Shown: positions 9,317 to 18,862, counted from the first letter of the stretch. The stretch is 64,000 nucleotides of DNA from Virgibacillus halodenitrificans JCM 12304 (GCF_001310895.1 NZ_BAZS01000006.1:1-64000), one strand, 5' to 3'. Notes: generated by a model from the sequence alone, not told the origin. Translations and numbers: made by a program.

Positions 9317-9646
9317 ATGAGGTTGAAACTAGAAATTAGTCCAGTAGCTAAGAAGAAACTAAAGGAAATAAATACAATGAATTTTCCTTATTTACTGCTA
9401 TGGTATGATACGGAAGGTTGCGGTTGCGGAGTTAATGGGATTCCGATGATTCGCTTTGTTGATCGTCTCCCCAATAATTATATTGTAGTAGAAAATGAAG
9501 AATACAAGACTGTAATGGAAGAGCAGCAAGCAACATTTTTTTCTGATGAGATGAAATTAACTGTTGTGAATGGGATGTTTCGATTATCTAGTCCGGAAGG
9601 TATATTGAATCCTTTTTTGCCGGATAGAAGGGTTTTTAATGGCTAA
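9317..9646 (+). CDS. yqkB: HesB/IscA-like iron-sulfur biosynthesis domain protein (YqkB type)
   Basis: Small 109-residue protein of the HesB/YadR/YfhF fold. Seen: an N-terminal LEISPVAKKKL segment like A-type carriers, and a GCGCGVNG cluster (around residues 34-41) providing Cys residues; the C-terminal GCGCG-type Cys pair of true IscA/SufA carriers is absent. Known: B. subtilis YqkB has a similar size and neighbourhood (near yqkF and nudF). A role in iron-sulfur metabolism is inferred from fold only. GGGAGGGCC precedes the ATG. It follows yqjQ by 23 bases and probably shares its transcript. Confidence 0.75.
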   Translation: MRLKLEISPVAKKKLKEINTMNFPYLLLWYDTEGCGCGVNGIPMIRFVDRLPNNYIVVENEEYKTVMEEQQATFFSDEMKLTVVNGMFRLSSPEGILNPFLPDRRVFNG

Positions 9647-9676
9647 GCAATGAAGGGGGATCCCCTTCGTTGCTTT
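9644..9676. terminator. Bidirectional terminator between yqkB and yqkF
   Basis: GCAATGAAGGGG pairs with CCCCTTCGTTGC (one wobble) around a three-base loop, flanked by A on one side and T on the other. It sits between convergent genes and overlaps the 3' end of yqkF. Confidence 0.8.
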
Positions 9677-10595
9677 ATCTATGAGCGTTATATTGAATTG
9701 GCTTGCTTATTTGCCTAATCTTTGAGTATAACTCATCAGATAATGGCTCTTTATTATAGTTCGCAATATTCTCTTTAACTTGCTCAACTGAGCTTGCACC
9801 AAATACTGCGCTTGCTATGGCAGGGTTTTTTAGTGTATATTTTAGTGCCATTTCGTTTAAAGTGAAATCCTCATCACAAAGTGTAGCCAAGTTTTTATTT
9901 ATATCTGTAAGTTCTTTAAAGCTATAATCAAGAAAGCCTTCTTTGCCTTTTCGGGCGATCACATTAGCTGAATGATTACTTAGCATTCCCTTGGCAAGTG
10001 GGCCTCTTGCCAAAACACTAATGTTGTTGGAGTGGAGCAGGTCGAGTATTTCTTCCTCTGGCCTTCGGTCGAGAATGTTATACTGCATCATAACAGCATC
10101 TATATTGGAATGTTTTACGTATTCTTTTATAACATTAGGACGTATGGATGATATACCATAAGCTCTAATCAACCCTTCTCTTTTTAAAATCTCAAAGGCT
10201 TCGATTGTTTCATCAATTGGATCCTCAATTGTACCTCCATGGAGCATATAAAAATCAATGTAATCTGTTTGCAATCGCTTCAGACTATCTTTCAATCCTT
10301 CAGTAATATGCTTTTTTGAAGGGTCCCAATACCAGTTCTTGTCTTCCTTATTAAAATTATTCCCAACTTTTGATGTCAGAATGATCTGCTCACGTTTTTC
10401 TTTAATAGCTTTACCTACTACTTCTTCATTTTTTCCAAAATCATATAAGTCAGCAGTATCTAAATGGTTAATATTATGTTCCAGTGCATAGTCAATAATA
10501 TTCCCTGCTTGTTTCTGATCCTTACCAAGTGACATACAGCCGAGTGTTAGTTCTGATACATGCAATTCGGAATTGCCTAACCGGTTTTTTTGCAT
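9675..10595 (-). CDS. yqkF: Aldo/keto reductase YqkF
   Basis: NAD(P)H-dependent carbonyl reductase with a TIM-barrel fold. Seen: 306 residues, LTLGCMSLG, the INHLDTADLYDFGKNEEVVGKAI block with catalytic Asp and Tyr, ILTSKVGN with catalytic Lys, and DFYMLHGGT with the active-site His. C-terminal SAVFGASSVEQVKENI is a cofactor-binding segment. The ATG at 10595 is preceded by GGAGGT with seven-base spacing; a five-codon upstream extension to 10610 has no such site. Convergent with yqkB and divergent from nudF, as in B. subtilis. Confidence 0.92.
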   Translation of the reverse strand: MQKNRLGNSELHVSELTLGCMSLGKDQKQAGNIIDYALEHNINHLDTADLYDFGKNEEVVGKAIKEKREQIILTSKVGNNFNKEDKNWYWDPSKKHITEGLKDSLKRLQTDYIDFYMLHGGTIEDPIDETIEAFEILKREGLIRAYGISSIRPNVIKEYVKHSNIDAVMMQYNILDRRPEEEILDLLHSNNISVLARGPLAKGMLSNHSANVIARKGKEGFLDYSFKELTDINKNLATLCDEDFTLNEMALKYTLKNPAIASAVFGASSVEQVKENIANYNKEPLSDELYSKIRQISKPIQYNAHR

Positions 10596-10663
10596 AATAA
10601 ATACCTCCAATCCTAACTATTATTGTAGGAATTAATATAAAGAAATACAACTATTTTTTATTG

Positions 10664-10686
10664 GGTATATATAAGTATGCTAGAAT
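10664..10686 (+). promoter_or_regulatory. Putative extended -10 promoter for nudF-endoQ
   Basis: TGCTAGAAT ends at 10686, about 30 bases before the nudF start, giving an extended -10. A poor TTATTG-like -35 lies 17 bases upstream. Inference from motif only. Confidence 0.35.
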
Positions 10687-10718
10687 GAAATAAAAAGAGA
10701 TATAAAAGGATGATTGAG

Positions 10719-11264
10719 ATGGATAAATTTACTGAAAACACGATAGAATCCAAAACAATTTATGATGGGAAGGTTGTTCACTTGAAGGTGGATGACGTTA
10801 CTTTACCTAATGGAAAAACGGCTAAAAGAGAAATTATTAATCACACAGGAGCCGTTGCAGTAATCGCAATTACTGAGGAAAATAAGATAGTTTTTGTAGA
10901 GCAGTATCGTAAACCCTTGGAAAAATCACTTATTGAACTTCCGGCAGGAAAACTTGAAAAAGGCGAAAAGCCAGAGCTTACTGGCATTCGTGAATTGGAA
11001 GAAGAAACAGGATATACAACAAATAATCTCTCACTTGTTACATCATTTTATACTTCTCCCGGCTTTGCGGATGAATTGATGTATATTTATATAACTGATG
11101 AAATAAAAAAAATAGAAAATCCTCCAGCAGGAGATGAAGATGAATTTGTGGAAATACTTGAGCTTAGCTTAGATGAAGCAAAGAAATATGTAGAAGAAGA
11201 GCGTATCCATGATGCAAAAACAAACTATGCAATTTTATATTTGCATGCTTTGGGGAGATTTTGA
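10719..11264 (+). CDS. nudF: ADP-ribose pyrophosphatase (Nudix hydrolase)
   Basis: Hydrolyses ADP-ribose to AMP and ribose-5-phosphate, limiting a reactive NAD breakdown product. Seen: a complete Nudix box beginning GKLEKGEKPELTG and ending RELEEETGY (G-x5-E-x7-REL-xEE-xGY), preceded by VEQYRKPLEKSLIELPAG, and followed by FYTSPGFADELM, as in ADP-ribose pyrophosphatases. About 181 residues. AAAGGATG lies correctly before the ATG at 10719; an ATG at 10710 is almost on top of that site. The stop overlaps the endoQ start (TGATG), as for yqkG-yqxK of B. subtilis. Confidence 0.94.
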   Translation: MDKFTENTIESKTIYDGKVVHLKVDDVTLPNGKTAKREIINHTGAVAVIAITEENKIVFVEQYRKPLEKSLIELPAGKLEKGEKPELTGIRELEEETGYTTNNLSLVTSFYTSPGFADELMYIYITDEIKKIENPPAGDEDEFVEILELSLDEAKKYVEEERIHDAKTNYAILYLHALGRF

Positions 11265-12432
11265 TGCTTACACCTTATTTTGCAGATATGCACATTCACG
11301 TAGGTAGAGATATATATGGGAAGCCAGTGAAAATAACAGGGTCCAAAAATCTTACACTTACAAATATATTAAAAGAATCAAGCCGTAATAAGGGTATTGA
11401 CATGGTAGGAGTAATTGATAGCCATGCTCCTGCTGTACAGCAGGAAATTAAAAACCTGATAAGTGAAGGAAAAGCATATGAATTGACAGATGGTGGTATC
11501 CAATTTGAAGAAGTTACTTTATTACTTGGTTCAGAAATAGAGGTGTATGATGATAATTGTTTAGGGCCAATTCATGTTCTTTGTTTCCTTCCTACTTTGG
11601 AAAAAATCAGCCTTTTTTCTGAATGGCTTACAACCAAAATGAAGAACATTACATTAAGCTCTCAAAGATATTACGGAACAGCCAAGGAATTACAGTATAA
11701 AGTAAAAGAACTGGAAGGTATATTTATCCCCGCCCACATATTTACTCCGTTTAAAAGTTTATATGGTAAAGGGGTAAGAGAATCGTTGGAGGAAGTACTC
11801 GATCCAGATTTAATTGATGGTGTTGAGTTGGGGTTAAGCTCTGATACAGAAATGGCTGATCAAATTAAGGAACTACATGCTTATACATTTTTAACTAATT
11901 CGGATGCACACTCTCTAGCAAAAATAGCTAGAGAATATCAGGAGATTAAAATGGACAAACCGTCATTTAAAGAATTTCTGTGGGCTTTACACCAATTAGA
12001 AGGTAGGAAGGTTACTAAAAATTTTGGTATGAACCACAGTTGGGAAAATATCATACTACAGTTTGCAACAAATGCTTTTCGAAATTACCTTCTGATACCA
12101 TAGAGTGCCCGGTTTGTGGTTCTAAAAAGATTATTAAAGGCGTGTTTGATCGGATTCAGGAACTAAAACAAGATAGTAATTTTAAAAGGGAGCGGCCACC
12201 TTATTTATACCAAGTGCCATTAGAATATCTGCCTGCTTTAGGAAAAAGGACGTTTGAGAAACTTTTAGATCAGTTTGCAACCGAAATGAATATTATCCAC
12301 CATGTTTCATTTGAAGAATTGGTGAAGATAGTTCCTGAAAAGCTTGCACACTATATTATACAGATGCGCGAAGGTAAGTTGGAAATAGAAGCTGGGGGCG
12401 GAGGCAAATACGGAAGTGTAAAATCCAAATAG
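11264..12432 (+). CDS. Endonuclease Q family protein (YqxK), split by a one-base frameshift
   Basis: DNA repair endonuclease cutting 5' of deaminated bases such as uracil and hypoxanthine and of abasic sites (known for EndoQ of archaea and some Bacillales). Seen: an N-terminal PHP-like metal site (YFADMHIHVGRD), HAPAVQQEI, GSEIEVYDD, IPAHIFTPF, TNSDAHS, then after the shift a zinc ribbon VCNKCF..CPVCGSKK, and a helix-hairpin-like LPALGKRTFEKLLDQF. The first frame stops at 12103; the second covers about 12040-12432. Inserting one C in AACCACAG near 12033-12037 restores NFGMNPQLGKYHTTVC and a protein of about 390 residues, the family length. Start overlaps nudF. Confidence 0.85.
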
Positions 12433-12594
12433 CCGTGGTATAGAACTCAACTTACTAATAAATAGATCCTTTTTCATATTTTCGGTAACAGGTGGAGCAT
12501 CTGCTCGTTTGCTATTGCAGTATCTTCTTTGCGCCGTGTTGCGATGGGTTCAGAATAAATTTATATGAAAAGATAGGAAAAAGATAGAGAACTT

Positions 12595-12624
12595 GGTATT
12601 TTACTTCGGGATCCTTCATAGATT
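12595..12624 (+). promoter_or_regulatory. Candidate sigma-E promoter for spoIIM
   Basis: GGTATTT (-35-like) and CATAGATT (-10-like, six of eight to the sigma-E consensus) are spaced 15 bases apart, about 35 bases before the spoIIM start. spoIIM is a known sigma-E gene in B. subtilis. The rest of the 228-base gap (12433-12660) shows nothing else I recognise. Confidence 0.35.
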
Positions 12625-12660
12625 TCTACTATAGTCGTATTTATTGAATGGAGGATTCCG

Positions 12661-13299
12661 ATGTACAAAAATAAATCTCTCATAGTAGTCGATCATGTCA
12701 AAGAAAATGCCACTGTTTATCTATTTATGATCATTTTGTTTCTTACCGGAATCGTTTTTGGAGCTATCCTGGTTAATAGTATGAATTTCATTCAAAAACA
12801 GGAATTGTTTTTTTATTTAGAGAGGTTTTTTGGCCAAATAATAGGTCAACAAGATATTAAAAATGTAGATATATTAAAAAGCAGCTTTTTATATCACAGT
12901 AAGTACTTATTATTACTATTTATATTGGGTTTATCTGTTATCGGATTACCAATTGTTTGGGTATTACTGTTTATTAAAGGACTGGTAGTGGGGTTTTCGA
13001 TTGGCTTTATTGTTAACCAACTAGGATTTAAAGGACTCTTATTAGCTTCTTTGTCAATTGCTCCTCAAAACATTATAATTATTCCAATATATATTACTGC
13101 AGGCAGTTTGGCGATGATATTCTCGCTCAAATTGTTAAACAAGTTATTTGCACGTAAGATTTCTCAGCCTGTTTTTCAACCATTCGGAAGATATTTCATA
13201 ACATTTGCTTTTCTTTTATTATTTTCTTTTATAGCTGCATTACTGGAAGCTTTTGTGGCTAATGAAACAATGGAGCTTCTAATAAAATCATTTTACTAA
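12661..13299 (+). CDS. spoIIM: Stage II sporulation protein M
   Basis: Mother-cell membrane protein that, with SpoIID and SpoIIP, drives septal peptidoglycan thinning and engulfment of the forespore. Seen: 212 residues with about five hydrophobic segments (around residues 20-42, 78-100, 100-125, 135-160 and 180-200), and the family pattern FIKGLVVGFSIGFIVNQLGFKG followed by SIAPQNIIIIP. Length matches B. subtilis SpoIIM (about 214). GGAGG precedes the ATG. Between endoQ and fur, as in B. subtilis (yqxK-spoIIM-fur). Confidence 0.95.
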   Translation: MYKNKSLIVVDHVKENATVYLFMIILFLTGIVFGAILVNSMNFIQKQELFFYLERFFGQIIGQQDIKNVDILKSSFLYHSKYLLLLFILGLSVIGLPIVWVLLFIKGLVVGFSIGFIVNQLGFKGLLLASLSIAPQNIIIIPIYITAGSLAMIFSLKLLNKLFARKISQPVFQPFGRYFITFAFLLLFSFIAALLEAFVANETMELLIKSFY

Positions 13300-13313
13300 T
13301 AACAGTTATTATA

Positions 13314-13328
13314 TTATAATTATTATAA
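13314..13328. promoter_or_regulatory. Perfect PerR-type operator upstream of fur
   Basis: TTATAATTATTATAA is a 7-1-7 perfect palindrome, identical at all defined positions to the B. subtilis PerR box (TTATAAT-N-ATTATAA); the Fur box has G and C at the second and fourteenth positions instead. It lies 20 bases upstream of the fur -35. PerR control of fur is known in B. subtilis; its presence here is inference from the motif. Confidence 0.7.
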
Positions 13329-13348
13329 ATACAAAGTAGTATTTTGTT

Positions 13349-13377
13349 TTGACACTTTTTTCATTCATGCATATAAT
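13349..13377 (+). promoter_or_regulatory. Consensus sigma-A promoter of fur
   Basis: TTGACA and TATAAT, both perfect hexamers, separated by 17 bases, about 30 bases upstream of the fur start. The best sigma-A promoter in the window. Its strength fits a gene held down by a repressor at the adjacent PerR-type palindrome. Confidence 0.9.
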
Positions 13378-13407
13378 GAAGATGGGCACACGAGGGAGGT
13401 AAATGCC

Positions 13408-13859
13408 ATGGAACATCGAATAGATAATATAAAGAAGCAGCTCCACGCACAGAGTTATAAACTTACGCCTCAGAGAGAAGCAACTGTTAGAGTGCTGCTA
13501 GAACGTGAAGAAGATCATTTAAGTGCTGAAGATATTTTTTTATTGGTAAAAGAAAAGGCACCTGAAATAGGGTTAGCAACAGTATACCGTACACTGGAAT
13601 TATTATCTGAGTTAAAAATCGTGGATAAAATAAATTTCGGTGATGGCGTCTCTCGATATGATCTGAGAAAAGAAGGTGCTGAACATTTTCATCATCACCT
13701 TGTATGTATAGAATGTGGTTCAGTTGAAGAAATAGTGGAAGATTTGCTGAAAGATGTAGAAAAAATTGTAGAAAATGATTGGCAGTTTCAAGTTAAAGAT
13801 CATAGCTTACTTTTCACGGAGTGTGCAAACAATGCCAAAAGATAACCATAAAATCTTAA
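13408..13859 (+). CDS. fur: Ferric uptake regulator family protein Fur, C-terminal frameshift
   Basis: Metal-dependent repressor of iron uptake genes. Seen: the N-terminal winged helix (LTPQREATVRVLLE, then APEIGLATVYRTLELLSELKIV), the HFHHHLVCIECG metal block with the first CxxC, and DHSLLF near the end. The first frame stops at 13845 with TECANNAKR. Adding one T to the run at 13811-13814 gives FHGVCKQCQKITIKS ending at 13859, restoring the second CxxC that completes the structural zinc site, and a length of about 150. Upstream are a perfect PerR-type box and a consensus promoter. Gene order spoIIM-fur-yqzK-xerD as in B. subtilis supports Fur rather than PerR or Zur. Confidence 0.92.
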
Positions 13860-13867
13860 CATAGACT

Positions 13868-13900
13868 AACCTTTTTCAGCTGAAAAAAGGTTTTTTTATT
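13868..13900 (+). terminator. Terminator after fur
   Basis: AACCTTTTTCAGCT pairs with AGCTGAAAAAAGGTT (one A bulged) and is followed by seven Ts. Confidence 0.8.
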
Positions 13901-14093
13901 TTTACATAAAGTTAGTTTTATATACCCATTGCTTAAAATATAAATTACAAAAATCCTTTTCTTCATAATAATTTACAAATCAATAGAAAAAGGTTACATT
14001 TAAAGTGTACTGAATAACTAGTTATATGTATAATATGATCCATTTCTGGCATATCTTTTAGTAGGATTTAAATTCTGAATAAGGAGATATGAC

Positions 14094-14300
14094 ATGAAAC
14101 AGATCATTAGTGAGATACTAAAAGTTTTTATCATTTTTACTGCCTGCACTTTTTTATTTTATTTTGGTTTACGTTATATGCACGATGAATATGAACAAAT
14201 TCATCGGTATGATCCACCAGAAGGTCCAGCTGTAAAGGTGTCAAACACAGAGGATCGGTTTATCGACCGTTTGAATATTTTCTTTCGTTTAGGAGAATAG
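14094..14300 (+). CDS. yqzK: YqzK family small membrane protein (DUF4227)
   Basis: A 68-residue protein of unknown function. Seen: one hydrophobic segment near residues 10-27 (VFIIFTACTFLFYFGL), then HRYDPPEGPAVKV, a pattern shared with B. subtilis YqzK, and a charged C-terminus. Located directly before xerD with a three-base gap, the same place as in B. subtilis, so co-transcription is likely. AAGGAGATATG lies before the ATG. About 190 bases between the fur terminator and this gene are AT-rich with no clear promoter. Confidence 0.85.
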   Translation: MKQIISEILKVFIIFTACTFLFYFGLRYMHDEYEQIHRYDPPEGPAVKVSNTEDRFIDRLNIFFRLGE

Positions 14301-14303
14301 ACT

Positions 14304-15196
14304 ATGCTTAAGGATACTGTTTCAGATTTTCTTCATTATCTGCAAATTGAAAGAGGCTTGTCTGAGAATACGTTAATTTCATATAAACGTGATCTTACTC
14401 AGTATATAAACTATCTTAGCAAGGTAGAGTTAAAATCTGATTGGGCAACAGTTCACCGCAATGATATTATTGCGTTCCTTCAAATGTTAAAAGATGCAGG
14501 TAAATCAGCGGCGAGTATTGCAAGGTACACTTCATCAATTAGATCCTTTCATCAGTTTTTAATCCGCGAACAACTTGTACAGCAAGATGCGAGTTTACAT
14601 ATTGAATCACCAAGAAAAGAAAGAAAACTGCCGGATGTGCTGAGCGAAAAAGACATAGATTCACTGTTGTCTATTTCTGGTGAAAAACCCTTGGAACTCA
14701 GAAATAAAGCAATGCTTGAGTTATTATACGCAACGGGTTTGCGTGTTAGCGAGATGATTAATTTAAAAGTAAGTGACCTGCATTTAACTATGGGCTTTGT
14801 TCAGTGTGTTGGAAAGGGAAATAAAGAAAGGATCGTCCCACTAGGCGATATAGCCATAAAGTCCCTTGAAGAATACATTAGAAAGGGAAGATCAATATTA
14901 GGGAAAAATAATAAGGATGGGAATGTGTTGTTCCTTAATCAGCATGGCAGACCTCTCACACGACAGGGTTTTTGGAAGATACTTAAAGCAAATGCTAATC
15001 GTGCTGGTATCCAAAAAAAGATTACGCCACATACTTTGCGACATTCCTTTGCGACACATTTATTAGAGAATGGAGCCGATCTGAGAGTTGTTCAGGAAAT
15101 GCTAGGCCATGTTGACATTTCAACTACTCAAATTTATACACATGTCACCAAGATAGATTAAAAGATATTTATACAGCCTATCATCCTAGGGCATAA
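14304..15196 (+). CDS. xerD: Site-specific tyrosine recombinase XerD, C-terminal frameshift
   Basis: Tyrosine recombinase that resolves chromosome dimers at dif with its partner. Seen: the N-terminal SAM-like domain (QIERGLSENTLISYKRDL), LLYATGLRVSEMINL with the first catalytic Arg, HTLRHSFATHLLENGADLRVVQEMLGH with His and second Arg, and ISTTQIYTHV with the nucleophilic Tyr. The first frame ends at 15161 as THVTKID. Adding one base near 15152-15156 gives THVTKNRLKDIYTAYHPRA ending at 15196, the normal XerD tail of about 297 residues. All catalytic residues precede the shift. The B. subtilis counterpart is ripX, also between yqzK and deoB. Confidence 0.93.
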
Positions 15197-15311
15197 TCTT
15201 TTAATTATAGTTGTCTGACATCCTACAAGTTGTTGTTTCGTTCAGTAGTCTTAGAATACTGGACATATTATATCTAGGAAATGGGAATACAATTTATGGG
15301 AGGTTTTAGGT

Positions 15312-16502
15312 ATGAAAAAATTTAATCGTGTATTTTTAATTGTTATGGATTCTGTTGGAATTGGTGAAGCACCGGATGCGGCTGAATTCAACGATTTAGG
15401 TGCAGATACATTAGGACATATTGCAGAACATATGAAAGGACTTAAAATGCCTAATATGGGGAAGCTTGGATTAAGTAATATTCGAGAAATTCAAGGAATA
15501 AAAAAGGCAGAAAGACCGTTGGCGTATTATACAAAAATGCAAGAGGCTTCAAATGGCAAGGATACGATGACAGGTCATTGGGAAATAATGGGTTTATATA
15601 TAGAACAGCCATTTCGTACATTTCCTGATGGCTTTCCAGATGAGTTAATCCAAGAGTTAGAAAAAAAATCCGGACGGAAAATAATTGGAAATAAACCTGC
15701 TTCCGGTACGGAAATTATTGAAGAACTTGGCCAGGAGCATATGGAAACCGGAGCCTTAATTGTTTACACTTCTGCCGACTCTGTACTGCAAATAGCTGCA
15801 CATGAAGACATTGTTCCTATTGAGGAACAATATCGTATATGTGAAATGGCGCGTGAGTTAACTCTCGATGAAAAATATATGGTTGGTCGTGTAATCGCAC
15901 GTCCATTTGTTGGTGATCCTGGTTCTTTTCAACGGACAGCTAATCGTCATGACTATGCTTTAAAGCCGTTTGGAAGAACGGTAATGAATGAATTAAAGGA
16001 TGAAAACTATGATGTAATTGCCCTAGGAAAAATTTCCGATATTTATGATGGGGAAGGGGTTACTGAAGCTATTAGAACCATTGATAACGAGGATGGTATG
16101 ACTAAGCTTGTAGATACAATGTCAAAAGATTTTAAAGGAATCAGCTTTTTGAATTTAGTGGATTTTGATGCGAAGTACGGCCATCGACGTGATCCCAAGG
16201 GATATGGTGATGCATTAGAAGCATTTGATGCCCGCTTACCTGAAGTGTTAGAAAGATTGCAAGAGGATGATTTACTGCTTATTACTGCAGACCATGGTAA
16301 TGACCCAATTCATCACGGTACGGATCATACACGAGAATACGTTCCTTTAATTGCTTATCATACAGGTATAGAAGAAGGGAAAGAATTGCCTATTAGTAAA
16401 ACTTTTGCTGATATTGGGGCAACAATCTCTGATAATTTTAACGTGAAGCTGCCATCTTACGGTAAAAGCTTGTTAAACCAATTAGGAAGGGAAGATGCTT
16501 AA
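15312..16502 (+). CDS. deoB: Phosphopentomutase
   Basis: Interconverts (deoxy)ribose-1-phosphate and -5-phosphate in nucleoside salvage, supplying pentose from the phosphorylases encoded next to it. Seen: an alkaline-phosphatase-superfamily metalloenzyme of 396 residues; [11 protein letters not shown] at the N-terminus with the first metal ligand, [11 protein letters not shown] with the phosphorylated Thr, [11 protein letters not shown], and [22 protein letters not shown] with the second metal cluster. GGGAGG lies before the ATG. The stop overlaps the punA start (TAATG). Equivalent to drm of B. subtilis. Confidence 0.96.
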   Translation: MKKFNRVFLIVMDSVGIGEAPDAAEFNDLGADTLGHIAEHMKGLKMPNMGKLGLSNIREIQGIKKAERPLAYYTKMQEASNGKDTMTGHWEIMGLYIEQPFRTFPDGFPDELIQELEKKSGRKIIGNKPASGTEIIEELGQEHMETGALIVYTSADSVLQIAAHEDIVPIEEQYRICEMARELTLDEKYMVGRVIARPFVGDPGSFQRTANRHDYALKPFGRTVMNELKDENYDVIALGKISDIYDGEGVTEAIRTIDNEDGMTKLVDTMSKDFKGISFLNLVDFDAKYGHRRDPKGYGDALEAFDARLPEVLERLQEDDLLLITADHGNDPIHHGTDHTREYVPLIAYHTGIEEGKELPISKTFADIGATISDNFNVKLPSYGKSLLNQLGREDA

Positions 16503-17319
16503 TGATTCCATCATCAATTAAAGAAGCGAGTGCTTATATTTCAGGGAAATTAGATACTACTCCTAAAATCGGGTTGATTCTAGGTTCGGGCTTAGGAGTG
16601 TTAGCTGAAGAAATTGAAGAAGCTATTGATATTTCATATGAAGATATTCCAGGTTTTCCTGTATCCACTGTGGAAGGCATAAAGGCCAATTAGTTATAGG
16701 TAAACTTCAAGGTAAAGAGGTACTAGCTATGCAAGGGCGTTTTCATTACTATGAAGGTTACTCTATGCAGCAGGTTACATTCCCTGTAAGAGTAATGAAA
16801 CAACTTGGAATAGAAACTATTATTGTTACAAATGCAGCTGGTGGAATAAACGAAAAGTTTCAACCTGGAGATCTAATGGTAATTACTGACCATATTAATA
16901 ACATGGGTGATAATCCTTTAATTGGAAAAAATGAAGAGCAGTTGGGGCCTCGTTTTCCAGATATGTCTCAGGTCTACGACAAATCGTATATACGTTTAGC
17001 GAAGGAATGTGCCGAAGATTTAGATTTGCAAGTACAAGAAGGAGTATATGTAGGTAACACTGGTCCAACATATGAGACTCCTGCAGAAATTAGAATGTTA
17101 CGTTCATGGGGAGGGGATGCAGTAGGAATGTCTACAGTCCCTGAAGTAACAGTAGCAGGACATGCAGGATTACGTGTGTTAGGTGTTTCTTGTATTTCAA
17201 ATATGGCAGCTGGTATACTGGATCAACCTTTAACGCATGAGGAAGTTATTGAAACAACTCAAAGAGTCCGTGATGACTTTTTAAGGTTTATTAAAAAAAT
17301 AATCAGTACTTTACCATAA
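16502..17319 (+). CDS. punA: Purine-nucleoside phosphorylase (trimeric type), one-base frameshift
   Basis: Phosphorolyses guanosine, inosine and deoxy forms to base and (deoxy)ribose-1-phosphate. Seen: IGLILGSGLGVLAEEIE with the phosphate loop, FPVSTVEG, then after the break AMQGRFHYYEGYSMQQVTFPVRVMK, TNAAGGI, GPTYETPAEIRMLR with the base-binding Glu, and GMSTVPEVTVAGHAG. The first frame ends at 16693 after VEGIKAN. One missing C in GGCAT near 16677-16679 would restore VEGHKGQLVIGKLQGKEVL and join both parts into about 273 residues. Equivalent to pupG of B. subtilis. Overlaps deoB. Confidence 0.93.
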
Positions 17320-17340
17320 TACCTATTAGGGGCGATAAAG

Positions 17341-18645
17341 ATGAGAATGTATGACATTATTGAGAAAAAAAGAGATGGAGAAGAATTAACTTCTGAAGAA
17401 ATTAACTATTTTATCGAGGGTTATACGAACGGAGATATCCCGGATTACCAAACCAGCGCACTTTTAATGGCTATCTATTTTCAAGATATGACGGAAGAAG
17501 AGAGAGCAAACCTGACGTTAGCTATGGTTGAATCCGGCGATCAAATTAATCTTTCCGATATAAACGGAGTAAAAGTAGATAAACACTCCACCGGTGGAGT
17601 AGGAGATACAACTACTTTAATACTTGCGCCTTTGGTAGCCTCTGTCGGTGTCCCGGTAGCCAAGATGAGCGGTCGTGGCTTGGGACATACAGGAGGTACA
17701 ATTGATAAACTAGAATCTGTTCCAGGTTTCCATGTGGAGATATCAAATGATGAATTTATAAATCTTGTAAACAGGAATAAAGTAGCTGTTATTGGTCAGT
17801 CAGGCAATTTAACTCCAGCTGACAAGAAAATTTATGGCTTACGTGATGTCACAGCAACAGTTAGCTCTATCCCATTGATAGCGAGTTCTATAATGAGTAA
17901 AAAAATAGCCTCTGGAGCGGATGCTATCGTGCTTGATGTTAAAACAGGTTCCGGTGCTTTCATGAAGGATTTGAAAGATGCTCAGTCACTGGCTAAGGCG
18001 ATGGTATCCATCGGAAATAAAGTGGGAAGAAACACAATGGCGGTTATTTCCGATATGAGTCAGCCTTTGGGTTATGCCATTGGTAATGCGCTGGAAGTGA
18101 AAGAAGCAATTGAGACCTTAAAAGGTAAAGGCCCAGAAGATTTGACTGAGTTATGTTTAACATTAGGTAGTCAAATGGTAGTTCTGGCTAAACAAGCGGA
18201 AAATCTAGATGAAGCCAGAAACAAATTAGAAGAAAATTTGCGAAACGGTAAAGCATTTGAAAAGTTTAAAGAATTCCTTGAATCTCAAGGTGGAGACCCT
18301 TCCGTCGCTGATCAACCAGAACTTTTGCCACAAGCAAAATATAAGATAGATGTACCTGCTAAAGAAGCAGGCACAGTTTCTGAAATTGTTGCAAATGAAA
18401 TTGGTACTGCAGCAATGATGCTAGGAGCAGGAAGAGCAACTAAAGAATCAGAGATTGATCTAGGTGTTGGTATTGTTTTGCATAAAAAGATCGGAGATTC
18501 AGTTGAAAAAGGAGAGACCTTACTGACTGTCCATTCCAACAAAGAAGACATTGAAGAAGTAAAACAATTATTATATAAGAACATCACCATAGCTTCGTCA
18601 GAAATTAAAGCACCAACATTAATCTATGAGGTTTATACAGATTAA
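17341..18645 (+). CDS. pdp: Pyrimidine-nucleoside phosphorylase
   Basis: Phosphorolyses uridine, thymidine and deoxyuridine. Seen: 434 residues, with [22 protein letters not shown] (the phosphate-binding glycine loop), [19 protein letters not shown] (family signature), [28 protein letters not shown], and a C-terminal alpha/beta domain. AGGGGCG precedes the ATG. In B. subtilis pdp sits in the dra-nupC-pdp operon; here it follows punA by 21 bases, so deoB-punA-pdp form one salvage operon. That rearrangement is a visible difference from B. subtilis. Confidence 0.96.
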   Translation: MRMYDIIEKKRDGEELTSEEINYFIEGYTNGDIPDYQTSALLMAIYFQDMTEEERANLTLAMVESGDQINLSDINGVKVDKHSTGGVGDTTTLILAPLVASVGVPVAKMSGRGLGHTGGTIDKLESVPGFHVEISNDEFINLVNRNKVAVIGQSGNLTPADKKIYGLRDVTATVSSIPLIASSIMSKKIASGADAIVLDVKTGSGAFMKDLKDAQSLAKAMVSIGNKVGRNTMAVISDMSQPLGYAIGNALEVKEAIETLKGKGPEDLTELCLTLGSQMVVLAKQAENLDEARNKLEENLRNGKAFEKFKEFLESQGGDPSVADQPELLPQAKYKIDVPAKEAGTVSEIVANEIGTAAMMLGAGRATKESEIDLGVGIVLHKKIGDSVEKGETLLTVHSNKEDIEEVKQLLYKNITIASSEIKAPTLIYEVYTD

Positions 18646-18675
18646 TGTTTAAGAAAATATATTTTTAATTATGGG

Positions 18676-18722
18676 AAATCCGAACTGATTCTTTTAATAT
18701 GAATCATAGTTCGGATTTTTCT
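18676..18722 (+). terminator. Terminator after pdp
   Basis: AAATCCGAACT pairs with AGTTCGGATTT with an inner GATTC/GAATC stem, followed by a T-rich tail. Ends the deoB-punA-pdp transcript. Confidence 0.85.
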
Positions 18723-18801
18723 TTATGGCTTTAAAGTATTTGTTACGGCACTTAACATTTCAAATGAGTTTATTTACATCGCTAAACTGACTTATAAAGC
18801 A

Positions 18802-18831
18802 GTATAAATATATTTACTAATGGGAATCCTA
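18802..18831 (+). promoter_or_regulatory. Candidate sigma-F promoter for dacF
   Basis: GTATA, then 15 bases, then GGGAATCCTA fits the general sigma-F pattern (GYWTA, 15-16 bases, GG-rich -10). About 35 bases upstream of dacF, a known forespore gene in B. subtilis whose transcript runs into spoIIA. Motif-based inference. Confidence 0.45.
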
Positions 18832-18862
18832 TACTTATATAAAATGAGTTGGAGGTAGTACG

